This document shows, in pieces, positions 8,328 through 16,032 of a DNA stretch of 34,634 nucleotides. The position numbers and the translations under genes are program-made. Source of the DNA: Gemmatimonadota bacterium (lineage in GTDB: Bacteria; Gemmatimonadota; Gemmatimonadetes; Gemmatimonadales; GWC2-71-9); assembly GCA_016874005.1 (NCBI GenBank), contig VGVQ01000028.1, positions 1-34,634 of the forward strand. The letters are read 5' to 3'. The notes under the pieces are model-generated. The model was not told the DNA's origin. It made no database searches and saw nothing but the letters and a program-made list of their open reading frames with translations. Position 1 is the stretch's first letter. Each line of letters begins with the position of its first letter.

Positions 8328-9800
8328 ATGACCGCCACCGAGCCTCGCCCGATCCGAACCGGCGCGGAGTACCTCGCCAGCCTCCGCGGGCGCGGCCTCA
8401 CCGTCTACTACCTCGGCGAGCTCGTTTCCGAGCCGGTCGATCACCCGGTCATCCGCCCCTCGATCAACGCGGTCGCCGCCAGCTACGACCTGGCCCTGGC
8501 CGATCCGGAGTTGGCCACCGCGACGAGCACCCTCACCGGCCAGCGAGTCAACCGGTTCCTCCACCTCGCGGCCGACGCCACGGACCTGGTCCAACAGAAC
8601 CGGATGCAACGGCGGCTCGGTCAGCTCACCGGGACCTGCTTTCAGCGCTGCGTCGGAATGGACGCCATCAACGCCCTCCACTCGGTGAGCTACGACATCG
8701 ACCAGGCCTGCGGGACGCTCTATCACCGGCGGTTCCTCGAGTTCCTGGCGATGCTCCAACGGGGCAACCTGGTATTGGGCGGCGCCATGACCGACGTCAA
8801 AGGCGATCGTGGCAAGGCCCCGCACCAGCAGGCCGACCCCGACCTCTATCTCCGGGTCGTGAAACGCTCGGCGGACGGAGTTTGGGTCCGGGGGGCCAAG
8901 GCCCATCAGACCGGTTGCCTCAACTCGCACTGGCTGGTGGTGATGCCGACGACCCGCCTCACGGAAGAAGACCGCGACTACGCCATCGCCGGGGCTGTCC
9001 CCGTGACGGCGCCCGGGCTGACGTACATCTATGGCCGGCAGTCGTGCGATACCCGGAGCGCCGATTCCGACGACCTCGACCAGGGCAACGCGAACTTCTC
9101 GGGCCAAGAAGCCCTGATCATCTTCGACGACGTCTTCATCCCCGCCGAGCGGGTGTTTCTCGACGGGGAGTTCCGGTTCGCCGCGAGTCTGGTGGAGCGG
9201 TTCACCTGCTATCACCGGCGCTCGTACGTCTGCAAGACCGGCGTGGGCGACGTCCTGATTGGGGCGGCGGCCGCGATCGCCGAGGCCAACGGGGTGGCCA
9301 AGGCCTCCCACGTGCGCGACAAGCTGGTCGAGATGACCCACCTCAACGAGACCGTGTACGGCACCGGCATCGCGGCCAGTCATCAGGCAACGACCTTGGC
9401 CTCGGGAGTGGCGCTGCCGGACGAGATGCTGGCGAACGTCTGCAAGCATCACGTCACCGAAGTCCCGTTCCTCCTGGGTCGGCTGGCCCAGGATCTGGCC
9501 GGCGGCCTGGTGGTGACCCTCCCCTCTGGCGCCGACTTCAAGCACCCCGATGTGGGGCCCAGACTTCGGAAGTACCTTCAGGCCCATCCGGATGTCTCGA
9601 CGGAGGATCGGGTCAGGCTGCTCAGGTTGATCGAGAACATGACCCTGGGCCGGAACGCGGTCGGCTACCTGACCGAGTCGCTCCACGGGGCCGGGTCGCC
9701 CCAGGCCCAGCGGATTCAGATCGAACGGAGCGCCGATTACGAGCGCAAGAAGGCGATGGCCCGGCGCCTGGCCGGGATCGGAACGGAGGCGGGACGATGA
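8328..9800 (+). CDS. 4-hydroxybutyryl-CoA dehydratase homologue (HpaB/AbfD superfamily)
   Basis: A 490-residue flavin/[4Fe-4S] enzyme homologue, the same length I recall for clostridial AbfD. AbfD dehydrates 4-hydroxybutyryl-CoA to crotonyl-CoA through a ketyl radical and also isomerises vinylacetyl-CoA. Visible landmarks are DHPVIRPSIN, CFQRCVGMDA (Cys104, Cys108), GAMTDVKGDRG, VRGAKAHQTG, YGRQSCDTR, GQEALIIFDDVFIP (Glu261), YHRRSYVCK (His296, Tyr300, Cys302, Lys303), KLVEMTHLNET and TESLHGAGSPQAQR. All four cluster ligands are present. However, His and Cys are separated by five residues (x5), whereas the reference enzyme as I recall it has x6. The ATG at 8328 follows GGAG closely and matches the AbfD N-terminus. 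The stop overlaps the next gene's start (ATGA). Superfamily flavin monooxygenases (HpaB) lack the Cys ligands, so I favour the dehydratase branch; the substrate remains open. Confidence 0.88.
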   Translation: MTATEPRPIRTGAEYLASLRGRGLTVYYLGELVSEPVDHPVIRPSINAVAASYDLALADPELATATSTLTGQRVNRFLHLAADATDLVQQNRMQRRLGQLTGTCFQRCVGMDAINALHSVSYDIDQACGTLYHRRFLEFLAMLQRGNLVLGGAMTDVKGDRGKAPHQQADPDLYLRVVKRSADGVWVRGAKAHQTGCLNSHWLVVMPTTRLTEEDRDYAIAGAVPVTAPGLTYIYGRQSCDTRSADSDDLDQGNANFSGQEALIIFDDVFIPAERVFLDGEFRFAASLVERFTCYHRRSYVCKTGVGDVLIGAAAAIAEANGVAKASHVRDKLVEMTHLNETVYGTGIAASHQATTLASGVALPDEMLANVCKHHVTEVPFLLGRLAQDLAGGLVVTLPSGADFKHPDVGPRLRKYLQAHPDVSTEDRVRLLRLIENMTLGRNAVGYLTESLHGAGSPQAQRIQIERSADYERKKAMARRLAGIGTEAGR

Positions 9801-11110
9801 CGACGATCTCGGCGCGGCCGCTCACCATCGACGCCTACACCAAGAAGTACCCTGGTGTTCCCGCCGAGGCGATTCTCAAGGAGGATCTCCTGCGGCTCGG
9901 GATGACGTTCACCGATGCCGCCATGGAGGCCGCCAAAGGGTGCCGGACCCAGGCCTACTACCTCTTCTCCTACAACATCTCGGCCCACGGCGACATGAAG
10001 AAGGGCGTCAGCACCGCGGCGCCGGAAGACATCGTCTTTCGGGGTGGACCCCACGGGCTCAAGCGGACCTCGGTGCGGGTGGTGCTGAACGCCGCTTCGC
10101 CGTACGTGGTCGACATGGTCGGGGGAGTGCCCCACATCACCGAACATGGGGTGCCGATCGCCGAAGCCGTCTATCCCTCGAAACCGGCCTATTACGGCAC
10201 CACCTTCGCCGATGGAATGCGGTACGAGCAGGTGGTCCCGTTGCTCTACGACTCCTATGCCTTCATCACCACCTTCCGGGCCTGCCATTACTGGGGCGAC
10301 AAGGAAGAGTGTCGGTTCTGCGACATCAACTACAACCTCCGGGAGCTGCGAAAGCTCACCGGCGATCATGTCACCGCCGACGCCATCAAGGACCTCCCGA
10401 AGGTGGTCGACGTGCTCGAGGCGATGAGCCGGGAGCCCGATCCGGCCAAGCGGATGATCACCATCATCATGACCGGTGGTTCGATCGTCAGACCAGTTCG
10501 CGGCGGGCCGGATAACGCCACCGATTTCAACCTCCCCTACGTCGAGGCCATTCGGGAGCGGATCGGCCGGCGGGTCCCGATCGTGATGATCACCGAGTCG
10601 CAGCCGATGGAGAACGTCCGCCGGTTTCGGGACGCGGGCGTCACCTCGCATAACGCCAACCTCGAGGTCTGGGACAAGCGCCTGTTCCAGTGGATGGCGC
10701 CCGGCAAGGAGAAGTACATCGGCTACGATCTCTGGGTGAAACGGCTGGTCGACGCGGTGGCGGTGATGGGTGAGGGCGGGGTGAGCCCCAATATGGTCTC
10801 GGGGGTGGAAATGGCCCAACCGGTGGGCTTCTCGACGGTGAAGGAGGCCGTCGCGTCGGCCCGGGAGGGCTTCGAGTTCCTGATGTCCAACGGGGTCATC
10901 CCCCACCTCGACACCTGGTGCGTCGAGCCCGGGACGACGTTGGCCGGACATCCGCCGATTCCGCTCGATTTCCTGATCCAGGCCGACCTGGCCTGGTATG
11001 AGACCTGGCGCAAGTACAAATTGCCGCCCTTCGCGGGGTACGGCCCGATGGGGGCGGGGCCGGGCATCGCGATCTACGGCAACACCGCCTCGGTCGACCT
11101 GGGCGGCTGA
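9797..11110 (+). CDS. Radical SAM protein with atypical CX8CX2C motif
   Basis: A 437-residue protein. Its probable [4Fe-4S]-SAM motif is FRACHYWGDKEECRFCD: Cys163, Cys172 and Cys175, with Phe before the last Cys as is usual. The spacing is CX8CX2C rather than the common CX3CX2C. A later IIMTGGSIV strand fits the glycine-rich 'GGE' position, and VPIVMITES plus NANLEVWD fit subsequent barrel strands. About 160 residues precede the motif, so there is a substantial N-terminal domain (RTSVRVVLNAASPYVVD). The ATG overlaps the dehydratase stop by 4 nt, with GGAGG just upstream, so the two proteins should be made in a coupled ratio. I do not recognise a characterised family. It could modify or activate the dehydratase, or act on the same substrate (inference). 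Confidence 0.82.
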   Translation: MTTISARPLTIDAYTKKYPGVPAEAILKEDLLRLGMTFTDAAMEAAKGCRTQAYYLFSYNISAHGDMKKGVSTAAPEDIVFRGGPHGLKRTSVRVVLNAASPYVVDMVGGVPHITEHGVPIAEAVYPSKPAYYGTTFADGMRYEQVVPLLYDSYAFITTFRACHYWGDKEECRFCDINYNLRELRKLTGDHVTADAIKDLPKVVDVLEAMSREPDPAKRMITIIMTGGSIVRPVRGGPDNATDFNLPYVEAIRERIGRRVPIVMITESQPMENVRRFRDAGVTSHNANLEVWDKRLFQWMAPGKEKYIGYDLWVKRLVDAVAVMGEGGVSPNMVSGVEMAQPVGFSTVKEAVASAREGFEFLMSNGVIPHLDTWCVEPGTTLAGHPPIPLDFLIQADLAWYETWRKYKLPPFAGYGPMGAGPGIAIYGNTASVDLGG

Positions 11111-11202
11111 ATCGCGACGCGGCAGGAAGGGCGCGGCGGAGTAGTCGAGCAGGGCATCGCCGCGATGGGGACGAACATTCGAACCACTCACCGGGAATGT
11201 CC

Positions 11203-11964
11203 ATGATCAAACGCGTATTGCTCCTGGCGTTGGCGACCGCGGCTTGCGGCAAGGCCCCCGATCCTGCGCCGGCCGCTCCTCCGGAACCGACGCCCCCACC
11301 GGTAGTCGAGATCACCGCGCTGGACTATGCTTTCCAGGCACCCGACACGATTCCGGGCGGGTGGGTGACGCTCCGAATCGCCAACCGGGGGCAGGAGCTC
11401 CACCATGGGCAGATCGCCCGGATCGGCGGGGGAAAGACGTTCGCCGACCTGGCCGCGCTCGACCCGACGGCGCCGCCTCCCGAGTGGCTCGAGCTGGTCG
11501 GCGGGCCGAGCGCCCCGCCGCCCGGCGGAGCGCTCGAACTCACCACCAAGCTCGAACCCGGTCACTACGCCTTCATCTGCATGGTCCCCTCGCCCGACGG
11601 CAAGCTCCATATCGCCAAGGGCATGGCCAAGCCGTTCGAGGTGGTGGCTCCGGCGGTCCCGGCCGCGGCGCCGACGGCCACGATCACCGCGTCCTTGTCG
11701 GATTACGACTTCGGCCTGGTCCCGGCCCTCACCGCGGGGACCCACACCATCCGAGTGGTGACGGCGCCGGGCCAACCGCACGAGATCGTGATCGCGAGGC
11801 TGGTGCCGGGCAAGAAAGCGGAGGACTTCTTCGTCTGGGCGGAGAACGTCTTCACGGTGACGCTCACGCCGGGCGACTACGCGCTCGTCTGCTTCATTCC
11901 GGACGCCAAGGACGGGAAGCCGCACGCGACCCACGGGATGATCAAGACGATCAAAATCACCTAG
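11203..11964 (+). CDS. Lipoprotein with two tandem cupredoxin-like domains
   Basis: A protein of about 253 residues with a short signal peptide ending in a plausible lipobox (LATAAC) and a Pro/Ala-rich linker, then two related beta domains. Domain 1 contains ELHHGQIAR, YAFICMVPSPDGKLH and GM. Domain 2 contains QPHEIVIAR, YALVCFIPDAKDGKPH and GM. Each domain therefore keeps a His...Cys...His...Met set like the type 1 copper site of plastocyanin and azurin. Domain 2 lacks the proline-rich insertion (WLELVGGPSAPPPGG region) seen in domain 1. ATG at 11203 is favoured because GGGA lies 6-7 nt upstream; ATG at 11197 is an alternative. A periplasmic electron carrier or copper-binding role is inferred. 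The gene converges on the PD40 gene to its right. Confidence 0.78.
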   Translation: MIKRVLLLALATAACGKAPDPAPAAPPEPTPPPVVEITALDYAFQAPDTIPGGWVTLRIANRGQELHHGQIARIGGGKTFADLAALDPTAPPPEWLELVGGPSAPPPGGALELTTKLEPGHYAFICMVPSPDGKLHIAKGMAKPFEVVAPAVPAAAPTATITASLSDYDFGLVPALTAGTHTIRVVTAPGQPHEIVIARLVPGKKAEDFFVWAENVFTVTLTPGDYALVCFIPDAKDGKPHATHGMIKTIKIT

Positions 11965-11970
11965 GGATGC

Positions 11971-12937
11971 CTAACGACGGCGCCGAGCCATGAATGGGTT
12001 GGCGTCGGGGTGGGGGCTCGCCAGGTTGGCCCCGATCATGAACAGGTCCCCGGCCGTGGTCAGCGAAGGATCGCCGAACACGCCGGGGACCACCACCACC
12101 GGCACCCGCCAGGTGCCGTCGGATTGACGGCGGGTCCACGAAATCCCCTTTCCGGACCCTTTGTCGTCGAAGTACAACTCGATGCCGTCGAGGCTGAACG
12201 GCGACCCTTCGATTGCGGTCGTGTTGATGGTGGGCCCGAGGTTGACCGGCGCGGTCCATCCTGCGGCCGTCTTGGTCGACATCCAGAGGTCAGGGCCGCC
12301 CCGCCCGCCGGGCCGGCTCGACTCGAAGAACAGGGTGGTCTCGTCCAGCGTCAGATGGGGGGTTCTCGTCGCCGGGCAGGAACGGGAATCCGACGCTCGG
12401 CGCCGGCACCGCGGCCGCCCACCGGCCGTTGCGTCGCTCCGAGTAATAGATCGTGGGTGTGGGCCGGGCCGGCTGCGGCACCGGGTCGGTGAACAGGATT
12501 CGGCTGCCGTCGGCCGAGAGCCACTGGCCGCCGTTCAGGGCACCCCGAATATTGAGATCGTCGCCAATGTTTTGCGGCTCGGTCCAAGTACCGTTCATGA
12601 GCGTGGCCCGGTAGATCTTGGCGGCCAGGGTGTCGGCGGGGTCCCAACCGGGGCGGAGCGGGCCCCGGACGATCACGGTCTGATCCTGGATGAACCGGAG
12701 CGGGTCGAAGCGGAGGTAGGTGAAGTAGAAGGCGGTGCCGTCGGGGGAGATGAATCCGCTATCCTCCCAGCCCGCCGTGCTGACCGGGGGTCCCAAGTCG
12801 ACGGGCGTCTCGAAGCTCGGCGGCGTGGCGGGGCTGGGATTGGCGGGGGAGCCGCAGCCCAAGGCTGCCAACAGGATTGCCAACGGCAGCGGGCCACCGC
12901 GCTCGGCGCCGACCACGACTATTCGCGGTGGAGTCAT
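11971..12937 (-). pseudogene. PD40/TolB-like lipoprotein gene, interrupted by a +1 frameshift
   Basis: Two minus-strand frames together encode one beta-propeller-type protein of about 320 residues. The first (12937 to about 12360) starts with a hydrophobic leader and Cys (LLAALGCGSP), then has repeats such as FISPDGTAFYFT and WLSADGSRILFTDP. At the run of six G at 12357-12362 (six C in the gene) the reading shifts and soon stops at 12290. Removing one base gives ENPHLTLDETTLFFESSRPGG and then LWMSTKTAAGWTAPVNLG, which joins the second frame and continues to 11971 with FSLDGIELYFDDKGSG. The reading frame is otherwise intact on both sides. It is therefore either a recent homopolymer mutation, a phase-variable tract or a sequencing error. 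Relatives with WD40-like PD40 repeats are usually periplasmic. Confidence 0.8.
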
Positions 12938-12974
12938 CGCACGGCCGAATCAGGCCTGTCCAAGCCGAGGGCGG

Positions 12975-13139
12975 TTAGGGTCGGCGGCGGATCCGGTCCT
13001 TGGGCCGAGGCTTCTGCGCCTTGGTCTTGGCGCCGGGGTTGGCGGGGACCTGTTTGGCTGCCTGAGCCGCTTTCTTCTTCTCCAACAGGGCCCGAAACCC
13101 GGCGAGATTGGGATCGCCTGCGTCGTTCGATTTCGCCAT
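12975..13139 (-). CDS. Small basic protein, 54 residues
   Basis: The ATG at 13139 opens a 54-residue frame beginning MAKSNDAGDPNLAGFRALL and ending in a Lys/Arg-rich tail (KDRIRRRP). The sequence has a short amphipathic helix with KKKAAQAAK and then Pro/Gly-Lys repeats, which would suit binding to nucleic acid or ribosomes. I recall similar small unnamed proteins in other bacteria but cannot name a family. No strong ribosome-binding site is seen. Longer readings from upstream starts look artificial. It diverges from the amidohydrolase gene. Confidence 0.5.
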   Translation of the reverse strand: MAKSNDAGDPNLAGFRALLEKKKAAQAAKQVPANPGAKTKAQKPRPKDRIRRRP

Positions 13140-13230
13140 GGTCCGAAAACTAATGCGTCGGCCGGACTCCAGTACCCTCCCGGCCCCAATCCCGCCAGAT
13201 TTGGGGCAACGGCTCACGGAGCGTACCTAG

Positions 13231-14442
13231 GTGTCGATGCGGCTTGCGTTCGTGGTGGCGGGAGCGGTGGTGGGCGTGGGACCGGCCTCTAGTCAGCCCC
13301 CGGGGGCCGGCCGAGGCAACCCGTCGGTTCAGATCAAACCCGGGGAGGAGTGTCCCGCGGGCACCACGGAGGTCAGGCCCCGAACCTGCCAAGCCCCGAC
13401 CTTGCCGGTGCCGAGTATCGTCGACTATCGGCCCCGCTCAACCCTGATCGCGCCTGCCCATCCGGTCCCGCGGGCCAAGTTCCCGGTCATCGACTTTCAC
13501 GGTCATCCGTTCAGCCAGCTGGGCAGCCCGGAGGGATTGGCCGCGCTGGGCGCCGCGATGGACACCATCGGCATTCGACTGATGATCGCCGCCAACAACG
13601 TGTCCGGCGAGGCGTTGGTTCAGCAGTCCGGCTTGGTGGCGGCCTCGCCCGCCATGAAGGATCGGGTTCGGTTCCTGACCGGCGTCTCGTTCGCCAACGT
13701 CGGCCCGGGTTGGGCGGAGAAAGCGGTGGCCCAGCTCGAAGCGGACGTGGCGGCCGGGGCGGTCGGGATCGGGGAGGTCGGCAAGGGCCTCGGGTTGAGC
13801 ACCAAACGCGCCGATGGCACCAGGCTCGCGATCGACGATCCCGCGCTCGATCCGATTTGGCAAGCGGCGGCACGGCTTCGGCTGCCGGTGTTCATCCACA
13901 CGGCCGACCCCCAGGAGTTCTGGCAGCCGATCGACTTTCACAACGAGCGCTGGCTCGAGCTGGCGCTCTTCCCAGGGCGGCGGTACCCGCCGGAGCAGTT
14001 CCCGGGCTTCGAGCAGCTGATGACCGAGCGGGACAACATGCTCAGGCGGAACCCCAAGACCACCTTCGTCATCGCCCACATGGGGTGGCACGCCAACGAC
14101 CTCGGCCGGCTGGGCAAGCTGTTCGACGAGATGGCGAACGTCTACACTGAAGTTGGTGCCGTGCTGTACGACATCGGCCGGCAACCCCGGGCGGCGCGCG
14201 ACTTCTTCGTCAAGTATCAAGATCGGATCCTGTTCGGCAAGGACTCGTTTCAGCCCGAGGAATACCCGTACTTCTGGCGAGTGTTCGAGACCCGGGACGA
14301 CTACTTCGATTACTACCGGGACTATCACGCCAGCTGGAAGCTCTACGGGATCGACCTGCCCGACCCGGTGCTAAAGAAGGTCTACTTCGCCAACGCCTTG
14401 ACGATCACGCCCCGTCTTCCGCAGGGCGGCTGGCCGAGGTGA
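13231..14442 (+). CDS. Secreted amidohydrolase-2 family metal-dependent hydrolase
   Basis: A 403-residue protein with an N-terminal signal (to about residue 21) and a TIM-barrel amidohydrolase-2 domain. The likely metal and catalytic residues are in place: DFHGH (His90, His92), FIHTAD (His223), AHMG (His283) and FGKD (Asp338), with Glu182 in GIGEVGKG. Such enzymes hydrolyse or decarboxylate small carbonyl compounds; the substrate is not evident. A region of about 50 residues before the barrel contains a Cys pair (EECPAG, RTCQAP). GTG at 13231 sits 9 nt after GGAG; ATG at 13237 is an alternative. The stop overlaps the next gene's GTG by 4 nt, tying it to the DoxX/DCC genes. Confidence 0.87.
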   Translation: MSMRLAFVVAGAVVGVGPASSQPPGAGRGNPSVQIKPGEECPAGTTEVRPRTCQAPTLPVPSIVDYRPRSTLIAPAHPVPRAKFPVIDFHGHPFSQLGSPEGLAALGAAMDTIGIRLMIAANNVSGEALVQQSGLVAASPAMKDRVRFLTGVSFANVGPGWAEKAVAQLEADVAAGAVGIGEVGKGLGLSTKRADGTRLAIDDPALDPIWQAAARLRLPVFIHTADPQEFWQPIDFHNERWLELALFPGRRYPPEQFPGFEQLMTERDNMLRRNPKTTFVIAHMGWHANDLGRLGKLFDEMANVYTEVGAVLYDIGRQPRAARDFFVKYQDRILFGKDSFQPEEYPYFWRVFETRDDYFDYYRDYHASWKLYGIDLPDPVLKKVYFANALTITPRLPQGGWPR

Positions 14443-15098
14443 CCGACCGGCTCGACCGGCTCCACCGATGGATGCGATCGCGCGCGGCCTGCTATCGCCT
14501 CGCGATCGTCTCCCGGATTCTGCTCGCCCTCGCCTTCATTCCGACCGGAATGGTCAAGCTGCTCGGACGGCGGTTCACTCTGCTGCCGACCGACACGCCG
14601 ATCGGGGCCTTCTTCGAGGCGATGTACCAGACCGGCGTCTACTGGCGGTTCATCGGCTTGGGCCAGGTGGTGGCCGGGTTGCTCCTCCTGGTCCCCCGAA
14701 CGTCGACGCTCGGCGCGGTGGCGTTCTTCCCGATCATTCTCAACGTGTTGGTGATCACCTGGGCGCTCGAGTTCCGGGGGACCGGGTACATCACGACACT
14801 GATGCTCCTCGCCAACCTGTTCTTGCTGGCTTGGGATTACCACCGGCTCCGGTCGGTGCTGGTCGAGCCCTCGGACCGAACCGTGCCGGCGTTCCCGACG
14901 ATGCGACTCGATCCGTTGGAGCGGGCGGGGTACGCTCTCGGTACCGTGTCGGGGTTCGTGGTGCTGTTGTCGACCCGGAGCCTGGCGACCGGGGCGTGGG
15001 TACCATTGATGCTCGGGGCTGGCGCGGTTGCCGGCGGGCTGGTGTTGCTGGGCTGGATCCGAGCCGCCACCGGCGGGCGCCTCGCGCCGACTCGATGA
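14439..15098 (+). CDS. DoxX-like integral membrane protein
   Basis: A 219-residue protein with about five or six hydrophobic stretches: the first at ILLALAFIPTGMVKLLG, then FIGLGQVVAGLLLLVP, LGAVAFFPIILNVLVITWAL, ITTLMLLANLFLLAW and a C-terminal pair. The pattern 'R..LALAFIPTGMVKLLG' followed by 'YWRFIGLGQVVAGLLLL' resembles DoxX/SURF4-type proteins, which are often linked to redox partners. The GTG start overlaps the upstream stop (GTGA), and its own stop overlaps the next ATG (ATGA), so three genes are translationally coupled. The neighbouring DCC thiol oxidoreductase fits the frequent DoxX-DCC pairing. Function is unproven. Confidence 0.75.
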   Translation: MTDRLDRLHRWMRSRAACYRLAIVSRILLALAFIPTGMVKLLGRRFTLLPTDTPIGAFFEAMYQTGVYWRFIGLGQVVAGLLLLVPRTSTLGAVAFFPIILNVLVITWALEFRGTGYITTLMLLANLFLLAWDYHRLRSVLVEPSDRTVPAFPTMRLDPLERAGYALGTVSGFVVLLSTRSLATGAWVPLMLGAGAVAGGLVLLGWIRAATGGRLAPTR

Positions 15099-15496
15099 AC
15101 CCCTGGCCGGTGCTGCTCTACGACGGCGACTGCGGGTTCTGCCAGGCCACCGTGCAATTCGTGCTCCGCCGCGATCGAGAGAAGACGTTGCGGTTCGCCC
15201 CGCTTCAGGGCGAGTTTGCGGCGGCGCTCAGGGCCCGGTTCGGGGAACTCGAGGCCGTCGACAGCGTGGTCTGGGTCCCGGCCGGTGGGGAGGGAGTGCT
15301 GCTGCGCTCCGACGCCGCCTTCGCGGTGGCCCGCTATCTCGGCGGGGCTTGGCGGCTGCTGCCGGCGCTCGCGGTAGTGCCTCGGGCCATCCGCGACCGG
15401 GTCTACGATGCCATCGCGGCCCGGCGGCATCGGCTGGCGGAGAGGCGCGCTTGCTTGCTGCCGGCCGCGGAAGATCGAGCCCGTTTCATTCCCTAA
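15095..15496 (+). CDS. DCC-family (DUF393) thiol-disulfide oxidoreductase
   Basis: A 133-residue protein with the defining YDGDCGFC motif (Asp10, Asp12, Cys13, Cys16) near its N-terminus, on a thioredoxin-like fold. It continues with LRFAPLQGEFA and LRSDAAFAVARYLGG, both typical of the family. The ATG overlaps the upstream stop by 4 nt, so it is coupled to the DoxX-like gene. The length is normal for this family. Members are predicted thiol-disulfide oxidoreductases with uncertain partners. It probably works at the membrane with the DoxX-like protein (inference). The gene ends with TAA inside a copy of CCTAACG. Confidence 0.9.
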   Translation: MNPWPVLLYDGDCGFCQATVQFVLRRDREKTLRFAPLQGEFAAALRARFGELEAVDSVVWVPAGGEGVLLRSDAAFAVARYLGGAWRLLPALAVVPRAIRDRVYDAIAARRHRLAERRACLLPAAEDRARFIP

Positions 15497-15517
15497 CGGC
15501 TACTGGGAGGATGCCCC

Positions 15518-15961
15518 ATGAGGCGAAGCCTTGCGATCATCCTCGGGTTGGCCTCCGCTGGGGCGGGTCAGGCCACCGCGCAGCGAGAGGTGGACTCGGC
15601 GGAGGCGCTGGCGTTGTTTCGCGAGAACATCGACGCCATTCACAAGCGCAACCATGCCCGGTACCTCGCCACCTATCTCCAGACCGACCAGCTGACCCGC
15701 GGTGGGTTGCGGGGGATCGAACGCGGCTGGCTCGGGTGGTCGGCCCGTCGTGACACCGCGCCCGCCTGGCCCGATACCCTGATCGCCACCGAGTTCACCG
15801 TCGCGCCGCTCGGGCCGGGGGTCGTGTACGGGATGTATCGGTATCGCGGCGTCAATCGGGGGGTGGCGTCGGTCGGCATCTCGGAGCGGATCTTCATCAG
15901 GACGCCACGCGGGTGGCGGATCGCCTACACCGCCTCCTTTCCCGATACTCTGCCGCCGTGA
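15518..15961 (+). CDS. Secreted SnoaL/DUF4440-like (NTF2-fold) protein
   Basis: A 147-residue protein with a signal peptide (about 1-22, ending ATAQ). An NTF2-like domain follows: a helical AEALALFRENIDAIHKRN segment, then beta strands with YGMYRYRGVNRG and ERIFIRTPRGWRIAY near the C-terminus. The closing 'RTPRGWRIAYTASF' strand is characteristic of DUF4440/SnoaL-like proteins. Members range from small enzymes to ligand-binding proteins, so no activity can be assigned. GGGAGG lies 7 nt before the ATG. It follows the DCC gene by 21 nt and is likely the last gene of the chain that begins with the amidohydrolase. Confidence 0.75.
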   Translation: MRRSLAIILGLASAGAGQATAQREVDSAEALALFRENIDAIHKRNHARYLATYLQTDQLTRGGLRGIERGWLGWSARRDTAPAWPDTLIATEFTVAPLGPGVVYGMYRYRGVNRGVASVGISERIFIRTPRGWRIAYTASFPDTLPP

Positions 15962-16032
15962 CGCCGCCCGCTCGAACCGCGACGCGCCGCGGCGGATACC
16001 AAGGCCGGCCGTACCCTCCTTCGGAGTAACCC

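Noticed and set aside
8328-9800. 4-hydroxyphenylacetate 3-monooxygenase (HpaB)
   Set aside because: The superfamily fold fits, but the cluster Cys/Cys/His/Cys set and the AbfD-specific motifs point to the dehydratase branch.
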